From contig CM076140.1 in assembly GCA_038025085.1 (NCBI GenBank), positions 1,862,501-1,926,500 on the forward strand: a DNA stretch of 64,000 bases. The letters are read 5' to 3'. The notes beneath the pieces are model-generated. The model saw only the letters and a list, made by a program, of their open reading frames with translations, ran no database searches and was not told the origin of the DNA. The translations under genes were made by a program, and so were the position numbers. Source of the DNA: Tetragonia tetragonoides (lineage: Eukaryota > Streptophyta > Magnoliopsida > Caryophyllales > Aizoaceae). Below, piece after piece: positions 10,973-22,500 of the stretch (the stretch's first letter is position 1; every line of letters begins with the position of its first letter).

Positions 10973-12491
10973 ATGTCCATGTCTAGAGGTGAAGAACCAC
11001 TTCATCACCACCTCCCAAAGATGGATGATGATGACTACGAACACGAACACGAACATGAACACAAACACGAAAACCTACCGCCTTATCCATATCCTGCAAT
11101 GATGCCTCAATTTCAACATCCACGTAACAGCACTCCTCCTCCTCCTACCGCCAATCATCCACGTCACACCCCCTCTCCACATGGCTCCAAAAGGCGGAGC
11201 CGTACACCAACACCACCACCGCCTCAACCTGTGCCGATGTCACCTCCGCCGATTCCTACACCTCAAAAACATCATGCACCACCGCCACCCGCCAGTTTCT
11301 CTCCTCCTCCGCCGCCACCACACAAACCTCGTCCCCCACCACCATACGACGACTACGACGATGACGGTGACGGAGACAACGACTACCGCCGTCGGGTCTC
11401 TGCCGTGATCGTCACTATCCTTGTCATCCTTGGCATCACTGCGTTAATCGTTTGGCTCGTCTACCGGCCCCACAAGCCCAACTTCACTGCCGTGGCAGCT
11501 GCTGTGTACTCGCTCAATGTTACGGCCCTGCCGTCGACGATTTCTGCCTCAGTTCAGCTAACCGTCTTGACTAGGTACTAAGCAAAACAGAGTACTCTCT
11601 TAACATGATGAGCTTCCCATTTAATTTGTTTTTCACGGCTTTCAAAATTAATACTTTAACCATGGATAACTTTAGTTATATAAAAAGTTAAAGAATTAAC
11701 ATTGTAAAAATTCAATTCAAAATAAATTTAAAGTGAGTATTTTCATCTTACAAATGAATTAATGCTCAAAAATCATGCGAGTATTTTTAAATGGAGGGAT
11801 TATTAACTAGTCAAAAGTCTACTGCGACTAATCTACTAGGCCCTGAACAGTTGTGCAAATTCGTGTACATGTGTATTCGGCCTCATATGTGTTTTTTTTT
11901 ATCAATTTAATAATTTTTTTTAAATTAATACTCATAAATTCATAATTTTTGTAAAATAATACTTTTCTCCAATTCTAACATTGAGATATTTTGTTAAATT
12001 ATTACTCGATAAATTAATAATCTCTCTAAATTAATAAATTTTCATGATCTCGACAGCTTTAATTTATAAAGGTTTCATATGTCAGGAATTCGAACAAACG
12101 GACCCCACTGTACTACGACGGGCTGACAGCCACAGTGTACTACCGGAACCAGCCGATAACACCACCGTTGAAGCTCCCGCCACTGGCACATAAGAAGAGG
12201 AGTACGGTGATGATGTCACCAGTGATCGGAGGTGCGGTGGTGCCAGTGCTGGGGGACATAGTGAATGGGGTGGCGGGAGACGAGGCGTATGGGACGGTGG
12301 GGCTGAGCTGGGTGTTGATGGGGCGGGTGAGGTATAAGGCCGGGTGGTTTAGGAGTGGGAGGAGTAGGGTGTATGTGAGGTGTGATGTTGTGGTGGGGCT
12401 GAGGAGTACAACTGGTATCGGTGGTGTGTTTAATAATCCTGCTGGACAAGTGCCTTTGCTTGGCACTCCTCCTTGCCTTGTGGATATGTGA
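10973..12491 (+). CDS. NHL/LEA-2 (NDR1/HIN1-like) proline-rich membrane protein
   Basis: Two exons, 10973-11574 and 12086-12491, joined in phase 2 (Arg codon AG|G) by a GT..AG intron of 511 bp, giving 335 residues. Residues 1-140 are a cytosolic-type tail rich in His/Asp/Glu (EHEHEHEHKHE), then Pro runs (PPPPPPHKPRPPPP), then an acidic DDYDDDGDGDNDY patch. RRR is followed by one membrane segment at ~144-164 (AVIVTILVILGITALIVWLV). The C-terminal part is an LEA-2 domain with TVLTRNSNKRTPLYYDGL, VYYRNQPITPP, RVRYKAG and the ending CLVDM, as in Arabidopsis 'LEA hydroxyproline-rich glycoprotein' proteins. Such proteins sit at the plasma membrane and some act in defence or wall contact; the exact role here is unknown. 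An alternative start at 10979 would remove two residues. Confidence 0.9.
11575..12085 (+). other. Intron of the NHL/LEA-2 gene
   Basis: AT-rich intron from gtactaagc to atatgtcag, with no inserted element recognised. Confidence 0.7.
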
Positions 12492-12567
12492 CACTTTTAC
12501 AATGCAACACTTTTGTTTATTGTAAGTTTTTTTCTCATTTACCCTCATTGCCTCATTTACCCCCACT

Positions 12568-12733
12568 GTTAAATTTGAATGTAAAACTATATATATAGGT
12601 ACCAAATGAAGATAAGCAAAGTGTGATCTTATACTATCGGAAAATGTGTAGTTAAATTTGAATGTAAAACTATATATATAGGTACCAAATGAAGATAAGC
12701 AAAGTGTGATCTTATACTATCGGAAAATGTGTA
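12568..12733 (+). repeat. Perfect 83-bp tandem duplication
   Basis: Copy 1 is 12568-12650 and copy 2 is 12651-12733. They are identical by eye, beginning gttaaatttgaatg and ending aaaatgtgta, and contain a tatatatatagg tract. It starts 77 bp after the NHL/LEA-2 stop codon, so it probably lies in the 3' UTR or polyadenylation region. Confidence 0.9.
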
Positions 12734-13061
12734 ATATTCGGATAATTAACATGGTAGCTAGCTAGTGTGGGGAAAATTTTCAACATAGTTGGTACTTCTA
12801 GATTTTCATTCCCCTGACTTTACATTGTACTTCTAGATTTTCATTCCTCTGCTTTTGCATGTATTCCTTCATTTACTTTTTTTCTGTTTATATTCATTTC
12901 ATTAATTGTAAACTGTTTTCTAAAATTCAAAACTATTTTCATGGGTCTTCTAGAAATAGCCTCTATATTAGGCAACTAGTCAGGAGTAAGGTTGCATACA
13001 TTTAGACCTCCCCAAACCCTCGGCAGGATACCTACTGGGCGGTTGTTGTTGTTGTTATAAT

Positions 13062-13353
13062 TAGGGCTGTTCATCTTCCGGTTCGGACCGGATTTTTGGA
13101 CCGGACAGGACCGGTCGAGACCGGTTCTATTTTTAGACCGGTCAGACGGGTTCCGGTCCGGTCTGGCCCGGTCCAAAACCCGATCCGATCTAGACCGGAT
13201 GGCAAATTGATGTCAAATGCTAAAAATCGGTTATGGGCATTTTTTTTTTTAAATCCGGTCCGATTCGATCCGGTCCAAGGCCGGTCATAATCCGGTCCGG
13301 TCCGCTCTCCGACCGGACACGTCACTCGGAGTCTAGACCGGTGAACATCGTTA
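13062..13353 (+). mobile_element. hAT-like MITE filled with ccggtc words
   Basis: The flanking 8-mer gttataat is perfect (13054-13061 and 13354-13361). The ends are tagggctgttcatc and gtgaacatcgtta, which pair as an imperfect inverted repeat. The interior is dominated by overlapping ccggtccgg / gaccggt words on both strands, interrupted by a small AT-rich core. No coding capacity; the apparent Arg/Pro-rich reading frames are by-products of this composition. Confidence 0.85.
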
Positions 13354-13607
13354 GTTATAATGGGTTGGTGAATACAGTGTTGAATAGGGAGGGTGGACGA
13401 CGTACGGGTGATGATTAATGTGAAGTCCTTGAGAAATGAAGCGAGAAGCGGACACGCTAAGCGGCTAATAAGGCTTCATCGCCACTTCAGACTTCTGGTG
13501 ATGATCAGGGCAATAGCATAACCAAATTTGTAGTAGTGTAATTTGGAGGGCCAGTTGATCTGGATATATATACAACTTCAGCAAACTTTGACAAGTACGG
13601 TATTTAC

Positions 13608-13701
13608 TTACTAGTATTACTTATTACATTGTGTCAAAATAACAAAAATTGGAATTACTAGTATTACTTATTACATTGTGTCAAAATAACAAAAATTGGA
13701 A
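13608..13701 (+). repeat. Perfect 47-bp tandem duplication
   Basis: The units at 13608-13654 and 13655-13701 are identical, each starting ttactagtattacttatt and ending aaaattggaa. Isolated in intergenic DNA; probably replication slippage or a local repair duplication. Confidence 0.88.
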
Positions 13702-13869
13702 TTATTGATGCATCTATATGTGTAATCCAGTCATCTAGATTCTAGCTTGCTTGTTCCAGGTGTCACTGTCCTCCAGCTTTATGAGTATTATGGGTTTTTT
13801 TTTTTGGCGGGAATGATAAAATTAGTTCTTTTTCCGTGGGAGTAATCGCCAGTATAATTATTTAGCTCT

Positions 13870-14090
13870 ATAGAGAATTAAGGTTTGGAGTAGTGGTACA
13901 ACTCTTAAGTCTCACCTTCCACCCTCGAGATTGGGGTTCTATTTTTATTCTGAGCAGTTTGGGTTTCTCTTTACCCTTCCTCAAAGCGATTTTTTTTTTT
14001 TGGTTTAAGTGAGGCACATAAGCCCGTACAATAAATTTTAATGTACCCAGTACCTCAGTCTTTACCACTAGGCCAAGACCTTATTGGCGG
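13870..14090. mobile_element. Two probable SINE fragments, head to head
   Basis: The plus strand from ~13880 reads ggtttggagtagtggtacaa ... attggggttctat, resembling tRNA-type A and B boxes. The minus strand of 13995-14085 reads tcttggcctagtggtaaaga, another A-box-like start. No target duplications were found, so this is a weak call. Confidence 0.35.
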
Positions 14091-14493
14091 CTCGATGTAT
14101 TTTATGCCACATAAGTGGAGCCAATTAGGCATCTCTATTTATGGAGGTGATAACAATTTAAGATCCATCTATCATCTAAGAGCTCATATAATTTTGACGA
14201 GTGAGCCTTTGAACAAGGTTATACAAATGTAGTGCGCACAGAATCCCTCTTTCATTTGGATTCTTAAGAGTTGTTAGGTACCGATTGTATGTAGAATCAG
14301 ATTCCTTAGCTTGTGCTTTCATTAACCACGCACGAGTTGTATGCTTGAGTATCAAATTAAACACCAGGCCAGTATCAATTTGTGATAAAAGTATATCTTA
14401 CTTTGCTGAGTAAAGAAGCATCATAAACTTCCACTCTCATAATAAGGAGTTTAATTTGTCACTTGTTTAGTTGTTTTAACGTTATGCCTTGGG

Positions 14494-14699
14494 CTACTAA
14501 TAAGTGGTTGGTGTGAGTGGTTTGGCACTCTCGTCCGATCCCTTAAGCAAGATTGAGGGTTCGGATCTTGTGAATAGAGAAACTATTTAATGAGAGCATT
14601 TTACCCCTTTATGGGCCAACCCGGTGCGAACATGTTTAAGCTTGGCCCAAAGGGCTTAGGTGAACATGTGGTTAAACAAAAAAAAAAAAAAAAAAAAAG
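14494..14699 (+). mobile_element. tRNA-derived SINE with poly(A) tail
   Basis: An A-box-like gtgagtggtttggcactc is followed by a B-box gagggttcggatctt, a ~110-bp body, and an A-tract of about 20. Flanks gttatgccttgggc (about 14481) and gttatgccattggcc (14700) form an imperfect target duplication. Duplication copy B near 34990 has the site without the insertion, which supports the boundaries. Confidence 0.8.
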
Positions 14700-14732
14700 G
14701 TTATGCCATTGGCCTGTGTGAGACAATATGAC

Positions 14733-15047
14733 CAGTGGCGTATCCAGGAATTAGTACTAGGGGTACAAATCGGAGAAGAATTTTTTTTAAAAAAATATGG
14801 GTTCATTTGACACTCAAAGTATTAAACTTAATTGTATAATTGTAGAAGTATGCAATAATACATATATGATGTATAAACTTAAAAAAAGGAAAGGATAATA
14901 TCAAAAAATAAAACAAGGGGAAGAATTGTAGAAGAAAAATAGTTAGAAAATAGTTGCTCCCAAGATTTGAACCTGCAATCTAAGAGATAATATAAAAGAG
15001 GTCATACCAATGCTCCACACAAGTATTTATGATATAAAATGTCTTCC

Positions 15048-15141
<94 letters not shown>

Positions 15142-15207
15142 TAACAAATAAATTACCGAAAAAGAGAGTCGACGTCTGTACCTTTTGTACCCCTGGATAG
15201 GCCCCTG
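14733..15207 (+). mobile_element. hAT MITE with large (AT)n core
   Basis: The ends are cagtggcgtatccagg and cctggataggcccctg, a good inverted repeat of the CAGNGGCG class. The 8-bp target duplication aatatgac is perfect (14725-14732 and 15208-15215). The inner ends also pair (ggggtacaaa / tttgtacccc). An uninterrupted (AT)n run spans about 15052-15137. Confidence 0.92.
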
Positions 15208-15215
15208 AATATGAC

Positions 15216-16429
15216 TAGGAGCTGGAATATCAGCTTGCTAGTATCTAGCTTTTTGTCCTTACAGCTTGTTTGACCATTTCAAAGCTTGATTAATTACCTC
15301 ATAAGTTAGTTTGGTTATGAGCTTATAAGATGACGTTTTGGACTACAACAATTCAACTAAAAAAATACTTTTCAAAGCTGCTTAATATGTAATAATGACT
15401 ACCTTGCCTAAAATTTGTCAAACTTACCGCTAACTCATTTTATATATCATCTAGTCATTTGGTGACTAATTCTAGTGTTAAAATCGTTATTAACAACTAC
15501 TCCCTAGTCCCTAGATTTTTAATTTTTTTTTTTTGAAAATACAAGAAAGCTGGCTAGAAGGCTATAAGCCTATGAGTAGACTAGTAGAGTACAAAGACTC
15601 AAAAACTTATTTCAAATATTCATGACTATTTCAAATATATATGTTTTTTGGTGCAAATGTTTTGAAATATATACTCTCACCCTAGCTTCTTCCTAAACAA
15701 ATAATGTTATTTGTTTTTTCAATATCAAAGTTCACAAATTTTGACCGTTAATTTGTGAAAAAAAATGTAAGAATTCACAATGTAATAACTTATAATACTT
15801 TTGTTAAATTGATTTTCAATAATACTTTCAAAAATTCATAAATTAAATTCTTAATATATTTAAAAATTATTTACGATCAAAGTGATGTATTAAATATCGT
15901 GAAAAAGCAAATGCGTAGAGACTTACAGACTTAGCGAGTGCCTCTTAGTTTAACGGTAAACATTTCTTTGACGGAACTCACTGTAGCCTTACATGTTGCC
16001 TTGCGTCCAAGACTAGTTCCCTTCAATGGGCTGTCCTAAATGCTAAGTTCTAATCCCTTTCTTGAGCCCTTTTTACAGAGCAATCGTTACGGTCCAGTAG
16101 TACTATATTTCTGGCCCTGGCTCACCAAACTACAAAGTACGAGTATTATGTAAGCAGTTGCAACCAACTTCAAAGTATCAAAAAAAAAAAAAAAAAAAAA
16201 ACTTCCAAGTTCCAAGGAAGAGTATTTTCATGAACTCTGTCCACGTGAAGAACTAAAGATTAGCTCATCCATGAAGGATAGTATGATTTGTATCCATTTT
16301 CCTCCTTTTTCTTTAGAAAGGAGAGGATAAGAATATCTTCTTCGAAAAATCCTTGTAATTAGCAGGAATATGAGGGTAAAAACACTAGTAAGTGATTCAC
16401 TTGTGTCGGTGTGTAGAAAGTGAGATTAT
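15216..16429. other. Intergenic DNA with a decayed Stowaway-like remnant
   Basis: 15260-16110 is absent from duplication copy B. Around 15715-15900 ttgaccgttaatttgtgaaa and tttacgatcaaagt resemble the interior of the complete Stowaway element at 31603, and actccctagtccctag at ~15490 may be a decayed terminus. A poly(A) run lies at ~16180-16201. Confidence 0.45.
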
Positions 16430-17729
16430 TGTTAGAAAATACAAACTTAAATTATCGAAGTTATAATTAGTAAGCTCTAAATAGTAAATCATTTAGAGTC
16501 TTATATTACCAAATGATTGTAACTCAAGACTAATGTGAACCACTATTTCTTAGGAGTTAAAAATAGTATATAAGGAGAAGATTATGTAATGGAGATAACA
16601 ATGACTTAAGAGAAAATAGCCTGTAGAGCTATCATTGGTGAGCATAGCAATGCTCACCACCATTGTTCCCCCTCATTTTATATATTCACATATGTTTGAT
16701 TAGTGAATATTATTATTGTTATTTAAGATTGGGTCCACTACAAATCCGCTGTGCCGAAATTCTAACATGGTATAAGAGCCGATGGTAGATCCTATTTCCT
16801 CCAATTCAACAACAAAAGAAATCCTGTGCTTCCCTCATGAGAATAGATTGGTTAAGATACCAACTAGAAATTCAGGTTTGGGTAGTCAAATATGCTAACC
16901 CGAAGGAAATTGAGTGGCCAAAGCATAAGAGCCAACTCAAGACAAATAGGGTAAAAGAAAGAAACCCTATTGAGTCAAGATGGGTAGAAACCCAAGAGAA
17001 TCTCGGTATGACCGAGATGACGACGACACAGCCGTAAGAAGAATCTCGGTATGACCGAGGTGGCAACGCAGTCGTAAAGAGAATATCGGTATGACCGAGG
17101 CAGTCGCAGCTGTAAGAAGAAATGTTGGGACAAGAAATCTCAATTTTGAAAAGTGAATAGATCCAAAAGTAGGATCAAGTTTTGGGAAGAGTAAATCATG
17201 ATACGAAGTTCACAAGATGTACAATGAGTAGTAGTCATCTTGTAGAAACGACATTGAGGATACAATTATAGGAGGCTCCGGCTAGAAAAGATCATATGGC
17301 CACGAACATCAGAAGAATGTCAAGTTATGTGGTCATCGAAGTTATTAGTGGACCAAAAGTGTTTGAATGGATAATTTAAGTTTGAGGGGGTGTGTTGGAA
17401 AATACAAACTTAAATTATCGAAGTTATAATTAGTAAGCTCTAAATAGTAAATCATTTAGAGTCTTATATTACCAAATGGTTGTAACTCAAGACTAATATG
17501 AACCACTATTTCTAGGAGTTAGAAATAGTATATAAGGAGAAGATTATGTAATGGAGATAACAATGACTTAAGAGAAGATAGCCTGCAGAGCTATCATGAG
17601 TGAGCATAGCAATGCTCACCACCATTGTTCCCCTTCATTTTATATATTCACATATGTTTGATTAGTGAATATTATTATTGTTATTTTAGATTGGGTCCAT
17701 TACACATCCGCTATGCCAAAATTCTAACA
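16430..17729 (+). mobile_element. TRIM (miniature LTR retrotransposon)
   Basis: The two LTRs are 16430-16767 and 17393-17729 (338 and 337 bp), each starting tgttrgaaaatacaaac and ending attctaaca. A perfect 5-bp target duplication attat flanks the element (16425-16429 and 17730-17734). A primer-binding site tggtataagagcc directly follows the 5' LTR, one base off the initiator-tRNA-Met match tggtatcagagcc, as in Copia-type elements. A polypurine tract tttgagggggtg precedes the 3' LTR. The internal 625 bp encodes no gag or pol, so it must depend on another element. By eye about 14 differences separate the LTRs (roughly 4%), so insertion is not very recent. Confidence 0.93.
16993..17120 (+). repeat. 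Three ~41-bp repeats with a palindrome inside the TRIM
   Basis: The word tcggtatgaccga with flanking gaat and cgtaaga recurs three times at about 40-bp spacing. Each centre (ctcggtatgaccgag) is an imperfect palindrome that could fold in RNA. Confidence 0.75.
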
Positions 17730-18329
17730 ATTATATTGTTCACATAAGTAGTGTAAAAGTTGGCAGAAATTGGGTTTAGGGGTTCACAATTATAATGATC
17801 TTTTTAAGTGGATTATTAACGATTTGTGATAAATTTAAGGAAATTTTTTGCCCAAATTTTCTTCTATTTATTGAAAGATGTCTGGATGTCCACAGTGGTA
17901 ATGCAAGTTTACTTCCTTTCTGCAAGACATTGCATTTGCTCTAAGATTAAGGTGATTGGCCAAGCTTCTCCATATTTAAGCTTCTACCCCTCATTTCCCT
18001 CACATTCTTGGTCAAACTCCCCATAAAAATATCCATAGAAGAAACCAAAATTCATATTATTGTTGTTGTTGGCTCGTCAACTTACAATATCATTTCAGAG
18101 GCCCATGTCTAACATCCTTTTTTTTTTTTTTTATAGCAATAACATGTAAACTAATCATTGTCCAAAAAGTTTGAGTTCCTTAAAAAAAAAGGTCTAAAAA
18201 GAGCAAAAAAAAAAAAATCCAAAAAGAGCATAAAATTAAAAATAAAAGATGGGAAACTCATTTCTAATATTAGTTGAGAAATCCATTTTTGCTTAGTTGA
18301 TACTCATGTTACAATTACGGACAATGATA

Positions 18330-19045
18330 CTTGTACAATGGCTGTACATTACAACCTTTTTTTTATGTGAAGGGAGTGTCAAAAATACCCTTGCTACTTG
18401 GGATTTCAGGGAGTATGTATGATAGAGTGAAAAAGAAAAGAAGAGAGGAGAGGAGAGAGATAGACACAAAAAAATGGGAGTTGCTTAATGTAAATCAAAA
18501 TTTACTTAACGTAAAAAAATTTCCCTATAATATCCCTGACAAAGTTTTTAACCCTTTTCAGTTTTCTCTCCCAACTTTCTCTCTATGAATTGCCTGAATA
18601 ACAATACTCGAAAACACATTCCATTTAATTTTCTAATTTGTTGACTTAAATCTAATCAATTGCTTTCACCAATCTCCATTAACCACCCCAGAAAAGCGGG
18701 CTCTCTTTTTCTTCTTTCTTCTGTGTTTGTTCTTTACATCATCATCATCACCATCGTCATCATCACAAACCAGGCCAACAACAATAATTTCAATACGTAG
18801 CTAAGTATTTTTTTTTTTTTCAAAAAGAAAAAAACAAATCTGAAACCAAAGACAGTGTCACGTTGTCAAGGACTTCAAGGCGTCAACCCCCCGTCACCAG
18901 AGGCGTCAACCGCCACCCATGTCAGTCACCACCATCCTGCCTCCCGGCGACACCGCTCCCTCACCGAAAGTTGTCTCTCTCACCGGCAGTTGTCCTGCTC
19001 CATCCCACCCTCTTTTGGCGACTCTCCTTCTCTCTCACTTCCTCC

Positions 19046-19108
<63 letters not shown>

Positions 19109-19530
19109 CAGACTAGCCAACCACTCGCCTACCCCCTCTGCTCGCCGCCCCTAGCCACTGCGCCCCCCTCCACGACCTCCACCAGCCAGCCTTCGTCGCT
19201 CAAGAGACCTCCAGAAATCCTAATTAATTATTAAAAAGTCTAATTCTAATCCTAATGTTTATCTGAATATCATTACTAATTTGGTCAAAGATGTTGTATG
19301 GATCAAAACAATTATTCCTGTCATAATTTTAGGATTCTTTATAAGGATTTGAGGAAATGATAACAGGGAGCATTGAGAGGAAAATGAGTAAGAGGAAGGA
19401 AGGTGTTTTGCAAATAAAAGGGTAAGTTGGGAAGTACTGTCAAAAAAAAGATTTGCGTTGAGTAAAATAAGATTTACGTTAAGCAATTTTGAAAAAAACC
19501 CTATAATGTACCATGATGGGACAAAATTCA
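18330..19530. repeat. Possible inverted-repeat element with (CT)n core
   Basis: The left part has ttgcttaatgtaaatcaaaa and tttacttaacgtaaaa followed by ccctataat; the right part has the reverse-complementary arrangement ttttacttaacg-like / acgttaagcaattttg and ccctataatgtacc. Between them is a GC-rich Pro/Ser-coding-like stretch (18850-19230) with a (CT)n run at about 19052-19103. I could not define termini or a target duplication. The open frames through the CT run are repetitive and not convincing genes. Confidence 0.4.
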
Positions 19531-19559
19531 TTTTCCTATAATTACCTTTGCTATCGATT

Positions 19560-22500
19560 TCTAAAAATTTTTATATGGACCTATGTCTATCCAACTTGGA
19601 TTGACCCAGCTTCTAAATTGAAAATAAGTTTTATTAACTGTCTTCTCTCTCCTTCGCTTAATTAGTTTTCCATTTTCTCTTATCTTCGTCAAGCATCCAG
19701 CGACACCGACACCGACACCACTACCACCATCACCAGACCCACTGACCTCCATCCACCACCATTATTGGCACTGCCACCACCTCATCCCATCTCTCATCCC
19801 GACATCGTGGTCGCACATCGGATGGTGGGGTCGGTGATGGTATTTGTGAGGAGAGAGAAAATAAAACTATTTAATGGTGGCGTTGAGCAATGAGAAAACG
19901 GGCATCGTGGTGGTTTTTAGTGGGTGGCGCAGTAGTGGTGGTTGGCCAGTGAGGTTTTTAGTGTGTAGCCCGTACTGCCATGTCTTTTGAGATTTTGAGG
20001 GATGGTTATGAATCGATGATGATGATGAAGATGATGAATGACGATGTCGCATGATGAATTTTGTTTTATTTTCTTTTTCGTTTTCTTTTTTTCTTTTTTG
20101 TTACTTTGTTGTTTTAAGTGCAATGTTTATTAAAATAGTTTAATTATTCAAATGTTATATACTTAATGTTCATTTAAAGTAGCCTAGTTGTTCATAGGTT
20201 ATATACGTAATGTTTACTAAAAGTACTCTAATTGTTCATAGGTTATATAAGTAATATTCATCAAAAATAGTCTAATTGTTTATCGGTTATAAGTGCAATG
20301 TTCACTAAAAATAGGCTAGTTGTTTTTAGGTTATAAACGAAATGTTCATTAAAATAGTCTCATTGTTATAAGGTATAAACGTAGTGTTCATTTTTTTTTG
20401 GTGCAATGTAGTGTTCATTTAAAATAGTCTAATTGTTCATATTGTATAAACGTATAGTGTTTATTTCAAATGGAATAATTGTTCATAAGGTACAAAAGTA
20501 GTGTTCATTTAAAATAGACTAATGTTCAAAGGTACAAACGTAGTGTTCATTTAAAATAGTCTATAGTTCATAAGGTACAAACGTAGTGTTCATTTAAAAT
20601 TGTCTAATTGTTCATAAGGTATAAAAATAGTGTTCATTTTAGTCTAATAGTTCTATTGTTCATTTAAAATAGTCTAATTGTTCATAAGGTATAAACATAG
20701 TGTTCATTAAAAATAGTCTAATTGTTCATAAGGTATAAATATAATGTTTATTTAAAATAGTCTAATTGTTCATAAGATATAAATGTAATGATCATTTAAA
20801 ATAGTCTAATTTTTCTTAAGGTATAAACGCAATGTTCATTTAAAATAGTCTAACTGTTCATAAGGTAGAAACATAACGTTCATTTACAATAGTCTAATTG
20901 TTCATAAGGTTATAAATGTAATGTTCATTTAAAAAAGTCTAATTAATTGTTCATAAGTTGTAAACATAAGGTTCATTTTTCTCAAAAAAAAAAAAAAGTA
21001 CAATAAGGTTCGTAAATTATATGCGTAAAGTTCATAAAAAAAATATAAATTTTTATGAACAAAAACCTTTAGTCTTGAATATTAAATAAAACTTTATCAA
21101 GTGATTATAGAAATGAAGAAAGGTCTTATCAAAAAAAAAAATAAAAAAAAAATAATGAAGAAATGAAGTCAAATTGCAAAATTTGGACTCAATTATATAT
21201 GGGATCAATAAAAAAAAAAGGTAACAAAATTTGAATGATCACGTTCAAAAGGCCAAAGCCTGACAAATTCATAAGGTATAAATGTTGTGTTCATTTAAAA
21301 TAGCCTAATAGTTCATAGTATACGAACTAGAGGTGATCATTTGCGGACTCGGGCCGGGCTTTTATTGAAAAAATTGTCCAACGGGCCTAAAACTTGTTGG
21401 CCTTGTCCGTCCATCAAGACTCAAAATTGTTGCCACAGCCCGCCCTATTAACGGGCCGGGCTTGCCCATAGGCTAACTGGACTTTTAAAAAATTAATTTT
21501 CAAATAAATTTTAAGAGTTTTTCTTCGTTTGGAATAAGTAATTTTACTATAAATATGTAACTTAACTCCAAAATCAAGCGTAATACTCAATATGATTATG
21601 ATTTTGATATTTTCTCATCCAAAATAATTCTTAATAACATACTAACAAACTATAAAAACTCACAATTTTTCAAGTGAAAAATATCAAACGGGCCGGGCGA
21701 GCCCACCCACGGGACATTTTGCGTTGTCCTTGTCCACCCATTTATTTAAACGGGCCGGGCTAAACCCGCCCATTAAATAATTTTTTCCCAAAAAACTTGT
21801 CCGTACCCGCCAAAATTATGGGCCGGGAGGGCCGGGCTTTTCTGGTCGTCCCGTTCATGATCAGCTCTAATACAAACGTAGTGTTCATTTAAAATAGCCT
21901 AATTGCTCGTAAAGTATAAACGTAATGTCCATTTAAAATAGAATACTTGTTCATAAGCTATAAATGTAATGTTCATTTAAAATAGCCTAATAGTTCATAG
22001 TGTACAAGCATAGTGTTCATTTAAAATAGGCTAACTGTTCATAGTATACAAACATAATTGTTCATAAAAAATAAATTTAGTGTTCATTTAAAATATTCTA
22101 ATTGTTCATAGGTTATATATATACACGTAATATTCATAAAAAATAATCTAATTGTTCATACGTTATAAGTGCAATGTTCATTAAAAATAGTCTAACTGTT
22201 CGTAGGTTATATACGTAATGTTCATAAAAAATAATGTAATTGTTCATAAGTTATATACGTAATGTTCATAAAAAATAATGTAATTGTTCACAGATTAAGA
22301 TATAAACGTAATGTTCATAAATAAAAGTTATGGCACTGAGGTTCATAAAAATAAAAAATAAAATAAAAGCAAATCTAAGTAAATGAAAGAAGAATGAAAA
22401 TCATCATGTCAATTTTATTTTTTAAGCTTTAAATGTAATGTTCAATTAAAATAGTCTAATATATAGTTCATAAACTATAAATGTAAGGTTCATTTAAAAT

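Larger units (their letters stand above)
14091..18317 (+). repeat. Segmental duplication, copy A
   Basis: Blocks of this region align in order with 33714-36150: ttatgccacataagtggag; the gcgcacagaatccctcttt stretch; accaggccagtatcaattt; ctttgctgagtaaagaagca; ctgtccacgtgaagaact; tcgtcaacttacaatat; and ttagttgagaaatccatttt. Copy A is longer because it contains a SINE, a hAT MITE, an ~0.8-kb insert at ~15260-16110 and a TRIM that copy B lacks. Confidence 0.85.

Noticed and set aside
13071..13418. Arg/Pro/Asp-rich open frames on both strands
   Set aside because: They are produced by ccggtc words of the MITE at 13062-13353.
18855..19234. Three overlapping Ser/Pro/Leu-rich open frames
   Set aside because: All three frames stay open only because of the (CT)n run and Pro/Ser-rich low-complexity DNA; no start context, intron or domain supports one.
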